Source: Protaetiibacter mangrovi (GTDB lineage Bacteria; Actinomycetota; Actinomycetes; Actinomycetales; Microbacteriaceae). Taken from it: a DNA stretch of 64,000 nt. Where the stretch lies: positions 588,306 through 652,305 of the forward strand of contig NZ_JANTHX010000007.1 of NCBI RefSeq assembly GCF_024752305.1, given 5' to 3'. The notes under the pieces are model-generated. The model was not told the origin of the DNA and made no database searches. It was given only the letters and a program-made list of their open reading frames with translations. The position numbers and the translations under genes are program-made. Of the stretch, positions 24,580 to 32,826 are shown in pieces; position 1 is the first letter of the stretch, and every line of letters begins with the position of its first letter.

Positions 24580-25701
24580 TCAGGGGAGCGGACCGAGCAG
24601 GTTCGCGGCGACGGTCGCATGCACCGACTCGGTGTCGGAGGGGTGGTAGATGCCGGCGAGCACGTCGCGCTGCAGCCGCACGAGCTCGCTCGAGCTGCGG
24701 TAGCCGCCCCCTCCCGCGAGGCGCATCGCCTGGTCGACGACCTCGCGCGCGGTCTCGGTCGCGCGGTGCTTGAGGCCCGTGAGGTCGCGGAACCAGCGCG
24801 CCCCGCGATCGGCCTTCTCGTCGACGTCGCGCGCGACCGCGTCGAGCTGCGGGGCCAGCGCGTCGAGCGCGAGCGCCGCATCCGCGACCCGCCAGCGGAT
24901 GTCGGGGTCGAGGGCGTAGCTCGCCCCCGCGTTCTTGAGGCCGGTGCGCCGCCGCACCGCCTCGACCGCGAGCTCGAGCGCGCGGTCGGCGATCCCCGCG
25001 TAGACGGCGGCGATGAGGGTGAGGAAGTTCGCGAACAGGGCGAAGATGAACGGGTCGGCGTTCGGGCCGACCGGCAGGAACCGCACGATGCGCGCATCCG
25101 GTACGACGGCGTGGTCGAGTGTCGTGGTGCGGGACTGGGTGGCGCGCATGCCGAGGGTGTCCCAGTCGTCGAGGGTGGTGACGCCCGCGTCGTCGCGGGT
25201 GAGGATGCCGTGCACGAGCCGGGGGCCGTCCGGGCCGTCCGCCTGCTTTCCGAAGACGATGAGGCGGGTCCAGGCGGGCGCGAGCGAGGTGAAGATCTTG
25301 GTGCCCGTGAAGGCGTAACCGGCGACGGGGGTCTCCACGCGTTCGGCGGTCGTGAGCGAGTCCCACATGACGAGGTCGTTGCCGGGCTCGCTGTTGCCGA
25401 AGGCGAACAGCTCGCCGGCTTCGGCATCCGCGAGCACCCAGTCGAGGTCGGGGATGCCGCGCTCCGACAGCGTGCGCGCGATGCCGACCACCACGAGATG
25501 CATGTTGATCGCGAGGGCCGTCGCCGGGGCGTAGGCGGCGAGCAGCCGCTGGTCGGCGACGCACTCGGCGAGACTGCGCGGGCGCAGGTAGCCGGCGTCG
25601 CGCAGCTCGGTGAGGTCCTCGTCGAAGAAGCGGTTCTCGCGGTCGTATCCGGGGGCCCGCTCGCGGATCCGCTCCAGCAGTTCGGGTGTCAGCACGCTCA
25701 C
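24580..25701 (-). CDS. Acyl-CoA dehydrogenase family protein
   Basis: 373 residues, FAD-dependent acyl-CoA dehydrogenase fold: N-terminal helical domain, beta domain with LFAFGNSEPGNDLVMWDS and GYAFTGTKIFTSLAPAWT (about 105-140), and helical C-terminus with AMRLAGGGGYRSSSELVRLQRDVLAG. The C-terminal form lacks the usual catalytic Glu signature of fatty-acid enzymes and resembles the SfnB/DszC-like monooxygenase subgroup, so the reaction is uncertain. It starts on GTG 25701 with TAGCGT 6 nt upstream (leaderless). A 56-bp hairpin element separates it from the upstream oxidoreductase. Confidence 0.75.
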   Translation of the reverse strand: MSVLTPELLERIRERAPGYDRENRFFDEDLTELRDAGYLRPRSLAECVADQRLLAAYAPATALAINMHLVVVGIARTLSERGIPDLDWVLADAEAGELFAFGNSEPGNDLVMWDSLTTAERVETPVAGYAFTGTKIFTSLAPAWTRLIVFGKQADGPDGPRLVHGILTRDDAGVTTLDDWDTLGMRATQSRTTTLDHAVVPDARIVRFLPVGPNADPFIFALFANFLTLIAAVYAGIADRALELAVEAVRRRTGLKNAGASYALDPDIRWRVADAALALDALAPQLDAVARDVDEKADRGARWFRDLTGLKHRATETAREVVDQAMRLAGGGGYRSSSELVRLQRDVLAGIYHPSDTESVHATVAANLLGPLP

Positions 25702-25718
25702 CCCCTCACGCTACGACC

Positions 25719-25774
25719 GAGGCGTCACTTCGTGTCGGCATCCGGCGCGGGATGGCGACACAAACTGACGCCTC
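25719..25774. repeat. 56-bp imperfect hairpin element at the oxidoreductase stop codon
   Basis: Two 25-nt arms (25719-25743 and 25750-25774) are complementary at 22 of 25 positions around the loop GGCGCG. The arms open with GAGGCGTCA and contain TGTCG and CATCC. The right edge overlaps the TGA of the oxidoreductase gene (25773-25775), and the left edge ends 6 nt from the -10 hexamer of the acyl-CoA dehydrogenase gene. It could act as a terminator or be a REP-like mobile palindrome. Confidence 0.7.
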
Positions 25775-26795
25775 AGCGTGCGGCGAGCTGGGCTCGGGCG
25801 GCGTCGATGGTAGAGAGCACGTCGAGGGTGGTGTCGAGCGGATGCTCGGGCGCCTCGATCCGGCCGTCGGCCACGTGCTGCGCCACCGCGGTCGCCTGGT
25901 AGGCGAGCCCGTCGCGCCAGCGCATGCCCGTCTCGTCCTCCCAGTAGGCGTTGCCGCCGTCGATGCGCCCGATCCGGAACCCGCCGGGTCCGACGAACGG
26001 CTCGACCTCGAGCTTCAGCCCGTTCGACCCCGCGACCATCGCGGTGATCGGAAGGTCGACCGTCATGCTCGTGAACGAGCTGGCCGAGACCTCCGGCCCC
26101 CAGCCGAGCACGACGCGCGCATCCGCGTCGACGCCCGTCGGGGCGAGCTCGCCGGTCGCCGAGACCGACTCCGGTCGCCCGAGCACGAAGTGCGCCCACC
26201 ACAGGGTGTAGACGCCGAGGTCGAGCAGGCTCCCCCCGCCGAGCGCCGGATCGAAGGCGCGGCTGTGCGGGTCGTACTCGAAGCGCCCCGCGAACGTCGC
26301 GGCGGCACCGACCGGGGTCTGCAGCACGCCGTCGTCGAGCAGGGTGCGGATGATCGTCGTCTGCGGCAGGAACCGCGACCACAACGCCTCCATCGCGAAG
26401 ACCCCGGCGGTGCGCGCGGCGACCACGATCTCCGCGGCATCCGCGGCGGAGACCCCCATCGGCTTCTCGACGAGCACGTGCTTGCCCGCGTCGATCGCGA
26501 GCAGCGCGAGCCGGCGATGCTCGGAGTGCGGGGCCGCGACGAGCACGACGTCGACCTGCGGGTCGGCGACCAGCTGCTCGTACGAGCCGTACGCGGCCTC
26601 GATGCCATGGCGCGCTGCGAACTCGGACGCCCGTTCGGCGGACCGCGAGGCGACCGCGACCACCCGCTGGTCGGTGAACCGGTGCACGGCGGCCACCCAG
26701 TCGTTCGCGATGGCGCCGGGCGCGAGCACGCCCCAGCGCACCACGGGTCCACCGCGCAACGGCACGTGCGTCGGATCGGGGAAGACGAAGGCCAT
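25773..26795 (-). CDS. Gfo/Idh/MocA family NAD(P)-dependent oxidoreductase
   Basis: 340 residues. The N-terminal Rossmann domain (WGVLAPGAIANDWVAAV..., VVAVASRS, VDVVLVAAPHSEHRRLALLAIDAGKHVLVEKP split over residues 20-110) is followed by the GFO C-terminal domain with GGGSLLDLGVYTLWW near 185. The EKP motif supplies the catalytic lysine. These enzymes oxidise or reduce sugars and related diols, and trans-1,2-dihydrobenzene-1,2-diol dehydrogenase is the closest style. TAGCGT lies 6 nt before the ATG, so the transcript is leaderless. The stop codon is formed at the edge of the 56-bp hairpin element. Confidence 0.8.
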   Translation of the reverse strand: MAFVFPDPTHVPLRGGPVVRWGVLAPGAIANDWVAAVHRFTDQRVVAVASRSAERASEFAARHGIEAAYGSYEQLVADPQVDVVLVAAPHSEHRRLALLAIDAGKHVLVEKPMGVSAADAAEIVVAARTAGVFAMEALWSRFLPQTTIIRTLLDDGVLQTPVGAAATFAGRFEYDPHSRAFDPALGGGSLLDLGVYTLWWAHFVLGRPESVSATGELAPTGVDADARVVLGWGPEVSASSFTSMTVDLPITAMVAGSNGLKLEVEPFVGPGGFRIGRIDGGNAYWEDETGMRWRDGLAYQATAVAQHVADGRIEAPEHPLDTTLDVLSTIDAARAQLAAR

Positions 26796-26812
26796 CCCTG
26801 CACGCTATCGAC

Positions 26813-26882
26813 ATCCCGGGTGAGGCTGTGCGACCCGGCAGGTAACCGTGGGGGGCCCGAGCGCACCCGCCTCACCCCGGAT
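26813..26882. repeat. 70-bp inverted-repeat element in the oxidoreductase/Lrp intergenic region
   Basis: ATCCCGGGTGAGGC (26813-26826) and GCCTCACCCCGGAT (26869-26882) pair at 13 of 14 positions, and pairing continues inward weakly (GTGCG with CGCAC). It lies within the 196-bp gap between the divergent oxidoreductase and Lrp genes. It may be a REP-like palindrome or part of the regulation. Nothing else was seen in this gap except the two -10 hexamers. Confidence 0.45.
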
Positions 26883-26991
26883 GATCGTGAGGCCAGTGTG
26901 GCACGCATGCATCTCGAAGAGTTCGGCGTCGCGTGCACGATCGCTGCGCGAATCCCCCCTCTGACGCAAGGAATCGGCCTAGGATTCTGCG

Positions 26992-27429
26992 GTGGACAAC
27001 ATCGACTACCGCATCCTCGATCTGCTCCGCCAGAACTCCCGCGCCGGATACGGCGACATCGGCGATCGCGTGGGCCTCTCGGCGTCGGCCGTGAAGCGGC
27101 GCGTGGACCGCCTCGTCGCCGACGGCGTCATCCGCGCGTTCACCATCCAGGTCGACCCGGCCGTCGACGGCATGGCCACCGAGGCCTACGTCGAGCTGTT
27201 CTGCCGGGGCACCGTGGCGCCCGACGAGCTCAAGCGCATCCTGTCGCAGGTGCCCGAGGTGGTGGACGCGTCGACCGTGACGGGGTCCGCGGATGCCGTG
27301 GTGCACATCCGCTCGCGCGACATCCCCTCGCTGGAGGACGCCCTCGAGCGCGTGCGCATCGCGCCGAGCGTCGACCACACGCGCAGCGCGATCGTGCTGA
27401 GCCACCTCATCCACCGCAGCTACGACTGA
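26992..27429 (+). CDS. Lrp/AsnC-family transcriptional regulator
   Basis: 145 residues. An N-terminal AsnC-type helix-turn-helix (IDYRILDLLRQNSRAGYGDIGDRVGLSASAVKRRVDRL) is followed by a RAM-type alpha/beta ligand domain (about 65-140). Such regulators sense amino acids. GTG 26992 is preceded 6 nt upstream by TAGGAT (leaderless). The bifunctional proline dehydrogenase gene lies about 1.2 kb downstream on the other strand and is a plausible target, but no operator can be assigned. The last base of its stop is the first base of the next ATG. Confidence 0.85.
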   Translation: MDNIDYRILDLLRQNSRAGYGDIGDRVGLSASAVKRRVDRLVADGVIRAFTIQVDPAVDGMATEAYVELFCRGTVAPDELKRILSQVPEVVDASTVTGSADAVVHIRSRDIPSLEDALERVRIAPSVDHTRSAIVLSHLIHRSYD

Positions 27430-27773
27430 TGCCCGCCGAGGCTCCCTACGAGCAGCTGCGCGACCGCCTGCTGGCCGAGATGCGCGCGGGTTCCCGCCCC
27501 GCGGGCGCGCGACTGCCGACGGTTCGGGCGCTCGCCGACGAGCTCGGGCTGGCCCCGGGCACGGTGGCGCGGGCCTACAAGGAGCTCGAGGCCCTCGGCG
27601 CGATCGAGACGCGCGGCCGCGCCGGCAGTTTCGTGGCGTGGTCGGCGGATGCCGGCGAGCGCCGCGTGCAGGAGCTCGCGGCCGCCCTCGTCACCACCGC
27701 CCGCGACCTCGACGTGCCGCCCGAGCGGGTGCGCGCGATCCTCGACGACGCGCTGAGCAACCCGAGCACCTGA
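27429..27773 (+). CDS. Small GntR-family regulator (YtrA-like)
   Basis: 114 residues. A winged helix of GntR type fills residues 1-75: YEQLRDRLLAEMRAG, RLPTVRALADELGLAPGTVARAYKELEALGAIETRG. Only a short helical tail follows, so there is no large effector domain; this is the YtrA style, usually next to ABC exporter genes, though none is adjacent here. It is coupled to the Lrp gene (TGATG). Confidence 0.8.
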   Translation: MPAEAPYEQLRDRLLAEMRAGSRPAGARLPTVRALADELGLAPGTVARAYKELEALGAIETRGRAGSFVAWSADAGERRVQELAAALVTTARDLDVPPERVRAILDDALSNPST

Positions 27774-27811
27774 GCTCCCAGCGGCCGCGGATCATCGCGG
27801 CGCAGGACAGC

Positions 27812-28642
27812 TCAGTGACCGTCCACGTTCGAGTCGACCCCCGCATCCGGGCCCTTCGACAGCGTCGCCAACGCCGCGAGTGCAGCCTCGTCGAGCTCGA
27901 GGTCGAAGATCGCCAGGTTGTCGCGCATGCGCTCCGGGGTGGCCGACTTCGGGATCGCCACGAGCCCCTGCCGCACGTGCCAGGCGAGCACCACCTGGGC
28001 GGGTGTGCGGCCGAGCCGCTCGGCCAGCTCGACCACGACCGGCTCGCGCAGCACGCCGGCTCCCTGCCCGCCGAGCGGGCTCCACGACTCGGTGACGATG
28101 CCGTGCTCGGCGTCGTACGCGCGCTGCGCGGGGCGGGTGATGTGGGGGTTCAGCTGGATCTGGTTCACCGCGGGCACGACGTCGGTCTCCGCGAGCAGCG
28201 TGTCCAGGTGTTCGGGGCGGAAGTTGGAGACGCCGATGGCGCGCGCGCGGCCGTCGGCGTGGAGGGACTCGAAGGTGCGCCAGGTGTCGACGAACAGACC
28301 GCGCTTCGGCAGGGGCCAGTGCATGAGCAGCAGGTCGACGTAGTCGAGGCGCATCCGGTCGAGCGCCGCCTGGAGGCCTCCGACCGCCTTGCCGTCGCCC
28401 TGGAACTCGCCGTCGAGCTTGGTCGTGACGAAGAACTCCTCGCGGGGGATCCCGGTGCGGCGGATGCCCTCGCCGACGCCCGCCTCGTTGCCGTAGCGGG
28501 TGGCCGTGTCGATGTGCCGGTACCCGAGCGACGCCGCAGCCTCGACCGCGTCGGCGACCTGCGCGTCGTCGAGGGGCCAGGTGCCGAGGCCGAGCTGCGG
28601 GATGCGGGCGCCGGTGTTCAGTTCGATGGAGGGGATGCTCAT
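27812..28642 (-). CDS. Aldo/keto reductase (2,5-diketo-gluconate reductase type)
   Basis: 276 residues with the classical AKR signatures: GTWPLDDAQVADAVEAA, GYRHIDTATRYGNEAGVG (catalytic Asp and Tyr), FVTTKLDGEFQG (Lys), LLLMHWPLP (His), and the cofactor end AIPKSATPERMRDN. It reduces carbonyl compounds with NADPH; substrate unknown. It lies downstream of and in the same direction as putA but has its own TAGCGT hexamer 6 nt before the ATG. The first three bases of that hexamer are the putA stop codon. Confidence 0.85.
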   Translation of the reverse strand: MSIPSIELNTGARIPQLGLGTWPLDDAQVADAVEAAASLGYRHIDTATRYGNEAGVGEGIRRTGIPREEFFVTTKLDGEFQGDGKAVGGLQAALDRMRLDYVDLLLMHWPLPKRGLFVDTWRTFESLHADGRARAIGVSNFRPEHLDTLLAETDVVPAVNQIQLNPHITRPAQRAYDAEHGIVTESWSPLGGQGAGVLREPVVVELAERLGRTPAQVVLAWHVRQGLVAIPKSATPERMRDNLAIFDLELDEAALAALATLSKGPDAGVDSNVDGH

Positions 28643-28651
28643 GCCCCCACG

Positions 28652-31600
28652 CTAGAGCGCGAGGTCGATCATCGCCCGATCCGGGGTGCCGAAGCGGTGG
28701 GCGGTGATCGAGATCGCCTGCTCGCGGAGGAACGGCAGCAGCTCGATGCGCCCGGCCGCGGTGACCGGGGCCGCATAGACGGCGATGTCGGGAGCGCCGC
28801 CGACCGCCTCCGCGAGAGCGACGTCGTCGCCCCCCACGAGGCGCACGCGCGCGGGCGCATCGCGTGCCAGCCGCGCGGCGAAGGCGGCGTCCGTCTCGAC
28901 GACCGCGGTCCAGCCGAGGTCGCCCAGGATGCGCGCCTGCCGCAGGGGCGACGCGGAGCTGATCGCGAGCGGGGCGCGGGCGAGCGCGGCCGCGGCGAGC
29001 ACCCGCACGAGCTCCGCGGCCGAGCCCTGCTCGGCGAGCCGCACGGTGACGGCGGCGGGTCGGTAGCGCAGCACGTTGCGCTCGACGCCCAGGCCGGTGA
29101 CGTCGCGAGCGGTGCCGAACTCGTCGGCCCAGGCCGCCGCATCCGAGAACGCGCCCCGCCGCACGGCGTCGAACCCGCCGTAGTCGAGCGCGGGCTGGAA
29201 GGCCTCGATGAGGCCGCGCACCCGCGGCGCCAGGCCGTCGAGGCGCAGGTCGCCCTCCGGGGCAGCGGGTACGGGATGCCAGTCCCCGAGCGCCAGCAGC
29301 GTGTTCGGTCCGCCGGCCTTCACCGAGGTGCCCACCGACGAGCGCTTCCAGCCGCCGAAGGGCTGACGCCGCACGATCGCGCCGGTGATCGGCCGGTTGA
29401 CGTAGAGGTTGCCCGCCTGCACCGTGTCGACCCAGTGCGCGACCTCGTCGGCGTCGAGCGACTGGATGCCGGCCGTGAGCCCGTAGTCGACGGCGTTCTG
29501 CAGGGCGATCGCCTCGTCGAGGTCGGCCGCGCGCATGAGCCCCAGCACCGGCCCGAAGAACTCGGTGCGGTGGAAGTCGGAGCCCGCGGCGACCCCGTCG
29601 CGGACGCCGGGCGACCAGAGGCGGTCGGTGCCGTCGAGCTGCCGCGGCTTCACGAGCCACGACTCCCCCTCGGCCAGGCGCGTGAGCCCGCGGGCGAGCT
29701 TGCCGGAGGGCGGCTCGACGAGGGGTCCGACCACGGTCGACGCCTCCTGCGGGTAGCCGACGGCGAGGCTCGCCACCGCGTCCGCGAGCTGCCGGCGGAA
29801 GCGTTCCGATTCGCCGACCGAGCCGACGAGGATCGCGAGCGAGGCCGCCGAGCACTTCTGTCCGGCGTTGCCGAAGGCGCTCGCCACGAGATCCTTGACG
29901 GCGAGGTCGAGGTCGGCGCTCGGGGTGATCACGATGGCGTTCTTGCCGCTGGTCTCGGCGAGCAGCGGCAGCTCGGCGCGCCACGAGCGGAACAGGGCCG
30001 CGGTCTCGTACGAGCCGGTGAGCACGACGCGTCCGACCTCGGGCGAGGTCACGAGCCGGCGGCCGAGCGCGTCCTCGTCGACGTCGACCAGGCGCAGCAG
30101 CTCGCGCGGCACCCCGGCCTCCCAGAGCGCCTCGGCGAGCACCGCGGCGCTGCGCCGGGCCTGCGGCGCGGGCTTCAGCACGACGGCGCTGCCCGCGGCG
30201 AGCGCCGAGAGCACCCCGCCGGCGGGGATCGAGACGGGGAAGTTCCACGGCGGCACCACCAGCACGAACGGCACCGGCGCGAAGGTGGCATCCCGGATGG
30301 CGGGGAGCTCGCGCGCCGCCGCCGCGTAGTGCACGGCGAAGTCGACCGCCTCGCTGACCTCGACATCCGCCTCGGCGAGCGTCTTCCCGGTCTCGGCCGC
30401 CATGACCTCGATGAGCCGGCCGCGGAACACCGAGAGCACCTCGGCCGCCCGCTCCAGCAGCTCGGCGCGCGCGTGCGGTGCGACGCGCCCCCAGTGCCGC
30501 CCGGCCTCCGCCGTGTCGCGCAGCAGCCCCGCGAGCTGGGCGTCGTCGTCGACGCGGGCGGCCGCGGCCGTGCGCTCTCCGAGCGTGCTCTGCGCGGTGC
30601 GTTCGAGGATGGCGTGCGCCCACACCCGGTTGGCGACGAGGGCGGGGTCGGTGTCGGGCTCGTTGCGGAACGCCTCGGGCGCGCGTGGCAGCGGCGGGCT
30701 CAGCCGGTTCTGGGTGCGGTTCGCGGGGGGCACCTCGTCGTCGAGGGCGGCGAGCGACGCCTCGAATCGCTCCGCCTCGCGCCGGAACACGGCGGGGTCG
30801 CCGAGCGTGAACACCCCCGACATGAAGTTCTCGGGACTCGCGTTCTCCTCGAGGCGACGCACCAGGTAGCCGATGGCCGCGTCGAACTCGTCGGGGTGCA
30901 CGACCGGGGTGTAGAGCAGCAGGCGGCGCACGTCAGCCCGAACCGCCCGCGCCTGCGCGGGCGCCATGCCGAGCAGCATCTCGACGTCGAGCTGCTGCTC
31001 GACGCCGCGGCCGTTCGCGAGCAGCCACGCCCAGGCGAGGTCGAAGAGGTTGTGACCCGCGACGCCGATACGCACCGCCGAGCTCGCCTCCGGTGCGAGC
31101 GCCGCCATCAGCATCCGCTTGTAGTTCGTGTCGGTGGCGCGCTTGCTCGACCAGGTCGCGAGCGGCCAGCCGTGCATCGTCGCGTCGACCCGCTCCATCG
31201 CGAGGTTGGCGCCCTTCACGATGCGCACCTTGATGCCGGCACCGCCCGCGCGCACCCGCGCCCGCGCCCACTCGGTGAGATGGGCGAGCGCCGCGACCGA
31301 GTCGGGCAGGTAGGCCTGCAGCACGATGCCGGCCTCGAGGCGCGCGAACTCCGGCTCGTCGAGCAGGCGGGTGAACACGGCGATCGTGAGGCCGAGGTCG
31401 CGGTACTCCTCCATGTCGAGGTTGATGAACTTGCGGGTCTTCGCGCGGACGGCGTCGAGGTAGAGCGGGCGCAGCAGCTCGGCGACCCGCTCGACCGTCT
31501 CGTCGAAGCCCCAGAGCGTCAGCTGCGCCGCGACCGACGACACCTTGACCGAGACGTAGTCGACGTCGTCGCGGGCGAGCAGCTCGCGCGTGCCCTGCAG

Positions 31601-32074
31601 TCGCCTCGCCGCCTCCCGGTCGCCGAGCACCGCCTCGCCGAGCAGGTTGAGGTTCAGGCGGGCACCGGACGACCGCAGCCGGGCGAGCGTGCCGTCGAGC
31701 TTCTTCGGGGTCGCGTCGATCACCAGATGGCTGACCATCCGACGCAGCACGCGCCGGGCGACGGGGATGACGAGGCGGGGCGCGAGCACCGCGAACCCGC
31801 CGCCGAGCACGACCGCGGCCCGCAGGTACCAGGGCAGGAATCGCGGCACGCGACGCGACAGGCGCTCGAAGCTCTTCGCCGCGACGCGGGGATCCTCCGG
31901 GCGCACCACGCGGTCGACGAAGCCGAGGGTGAAGTCGAGGCCGAGGGGGTCCTGCAGCACCCCCGCGAGCTGCTCGGCCGCCGCATCCGGCTTCTCCCCC
32001 TCCGCCGCCGCGAGCCAACGCCGCACGAGCGCGACCGTCTCGTCGAGGGTCGGCAGATCGGGGGGAACCGCCAT
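28652..32074 (-). CDS. putA: Bifunctional proline dehydrogenase / glutamate semialdehyde dehydrogenase
   Basis: 1140 residues. The N-terminal part (about 60-460) is the FAD proline dehydrogenase barrel: VKVSSVAAQLTLWGFDE, FINLDMEEYRDLGLT, VLQAYLPDS, RIVKGANLAMERVDA. The next part (about 520-980) is the aldehyde dehydrogenase: PWNFPVSIPAGGVLSALAAG, ETSGKNAIVITP and FGNAGQKCSAAS with catalytic Cys near residue 740. A C-terminal domain of about 150 residues is less conserved. Together they oxidise proline to glutamate with channelling of the semialdehyde. No ribbon-helix-helix DNA-binding domain is present, so it is not an autoregulator. The start has TATTCT 6 nt upstream (leaderless). Confidence 0.95.
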   Translation of the reverse strand: MAVPPDLPTLDETVALVRRWLAAAEGEKPDAAAEQLAGVLQDPLGLDFTLGFVDRVVRPEDPRVAAKSFERLSRRVPRFLPWYLRAAVVLGGGFAVLAPRLVIPVARRVLRRMVSHLVIDATPKKLDGTLARLRSSGARLNLNLLGEAVLGDREAARRLQGTRELLARDDVDYVSVKVSSVAAQLTLWGFDETVERVAELLRPLYLDAVRAKTRKFINLDMEEYRDLGLTIAVFTRLLDEPEFARLEAGIVLQAYLPDSVAALAHLTEWARARVRAGGAGIKVRIVKGANLAMERVDATMHGWPLATWSSKRATDTNYKRMLMAALAPEASSAVRIGVAGHNLFDLAWAWLLANGRGVEQQLDVEMLLGMAPAQARAVRADVRRLLLYTPVVHPDEFDAAIGYLVRRLEENASPENFMSGVFTLGDPAVFRREAERFEASLAALDDEVPPANRTQNRLSPPLPRAPEAFRNEPDTDPALVANRVWAHAILERTAQSTLGERTAAAARVDDDAQLAGLLRDTAEAGRHWGRVAPHARAELLERAAEVLSVFRGRLIEVMAAETGKTLAEADVEVSEAVDFAVHYAAAARELPAIRDATFAPVPFVLVVPPWNFPVSIPAGGVLSALAAGSAVVLKPAPQARRSAAVLAEALWEAGVPRELLRLVDVDEDALGRRLVTSPEVGRVVLTGSYETAALFRSWRAELPLLAETSGKNAIVITPSADLDLAVKDLVASAFGNAGQKCSAASLAILVGSVGESERFRRQLADAVASLAVGYPQEASTVVGPLVEPPSGKLARGLTRLAEGESWLVKPRQLDGTDRLWSPGVRDGVAAGSDFHRTEFFGPVLGLMRAADLDEAIALQNAVDYGLTAGIQSLDADEVAHWVDTVQAGNLYVNRPITGAIVRRQPFGGWKRSSVGTSVKAGGPNTLLALGDWHPVPAAPEGDLRLDGLAPRVRGLIEAFQPALDYGGFDAVRRGAFSDAAAWADEFGTARDVTGLGVERNVLRYRPAAVTVRLAEQGSAAELVRVLAAAALARAPLAISSASPLRQARILGDLGWTAVVETDAAFAARLARDAPARVRLVGGDDVALAEAVGGAPDIAVYAAPVTAAGRIELLPFLREQAISITAHRFGTPDRAMIDLAL

Positions 32075-32090
32075 GTTCCGAGAATAGACA

Positions 32091-32122
32091 GAGGCCCCGG
32101 GGAGTTTCTCGCCCGGGGCCTC
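32091..32122 (-). terminator. Terminator after the FMN reductase gene
   Basis: GAGGCCCCGGG (32091-32101) pairs perfectly with CCCGGGGCCTC (32112-32122) around a 10-nt loop. It lies 25 bp downstream of the reductase stop on the minus strand and just ahead of the putA promoter hexamer. Confidence 0.75.
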
Positions 32123-32146
32123 AGTCTGAGGATGTTCTCATCCGGC

Positions 32147-32743
32147 TCAGGCCGCGGCGGCGGCCTCCAGCTTGGCCTCGCGCACGCCGCGCAGGGCGCC
32201 CGCCCAGCTCTCGAGCTGGTTCACGAGGTTCTGCAGGGTGGCGAGGTGCTGCTCACCGGGCGTGAAGGTGCTGAAGTTCTCGAAGTCGTGGAAGAACGAG
32301 AAGGCGAGCTGGGTGCGCACGTCGGCGATCTGCAGCTCGCCGAGGGTGCTGCGCAGCTTGTCGGCGGCGCGGATGCCGCTCGAGAGGGCGCCGTAGCTGA
32401 CGATCGCGCCGGCCTTGTCGTTCCACTCGCGGTAGATGAACGAGATGGCGTTCAGCAGCGCGGGCGACGGGGCGTGGTTGTACTCGGAGGTCACGAAGAC
32501 GAAGCCGTCGTACCGGTCGATCTTCTCGGCCCAGGCGCGCGTGTGGTCGTGCTCGTAGCGGCCGGCGGATGCGGGGATCGCCTCGTCGAGCAGCGGCAGG
32601 TTCGCCTCGGCGATGTCGACGACCTCGTACTCGGCCTCGCCGAGCCGGTTGGCGTGCTCCCCGACCCACTGGGCCACCTGGTCGCCCACCCGACCGGGGC
32701 GGGTGCTGCCGATGATGATGCCGATGCGCAGCGCGCTGGTCAT
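32147..32743 (-). CDS. NADPH-dependent FMN reductase family protein
   Basis: 198 residues, flavodoxin-like. The flavin phosphate loop IGIIIGSTRPGRVGDQVAQWV is at residues 7-27, and FVFVTSEYNHAPSPALLNAISFIYREW is the family's second signature. The last 15 residues are alanine-rich. The start chosen is ATG 32743, preceded by GAGAGGA. It is divergent from the MarR-type regulator at 32827 and shares a control region with paired operators, so it is the likely regulated target, responding to quinones or other stress. Confidence 0.85.
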   Translation of the reverse strand: MTSALRIGIIIGSTRPGRVGDQVAQWVGEHANRLGEAEYEVVDIAEANLPLLDEAIPASAGRYEHDHTRAWAEKIDRYDGFVFVTSEYNHAPSPALLNAISFIYREWNDKAGAIVSYGALSSGIRAADKLRSTLGELQIADVRTQLAFSFFHDFENFSTFTPGEQHLATLQNLVNQLESWAGALRGVREAKLEAAAAA

Positions 32744-32758
32744 GAGTGTCCTCTCGTT

Positions 32759-32800
32759 AGTTGACGTGTCACCGTAACACAACAAGTTGATGCGTCAACT
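32759..32800. promoter_or_regulatory. Paired MarR-type operators in the reductase/regulator divergent promoter
   Basis: AGTTGATGCGTCAACT (32785-32800) has perfect 6-bp arms (AGTTGA/TCAACT). A second, imperfect site begins AGTTGACG at 32759, exactly 26 bp away. On the minus strand TTGACG (32798-32793), a 16-nt spacer and TACGGT (32776-32771) form a promoter for the reductase. The first operator covers its -35, and the second lies just downstream of its -10. Confidence 0.75.
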
Positions 32801-32826
32801 CATTCCCGGGCAGTATCCTGAGGCGC

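Noticed and set aside
27638-32764. A 1708-codon open frame on the plus strand
   Set aside because: It is the antisense shadow of putA and the aldo/keto reductase. High GC keeps stop codons rare; the composition (Arg/Gly/Ala/Asp repeats) has no domain, and the minus-strand genes have clear motifs.
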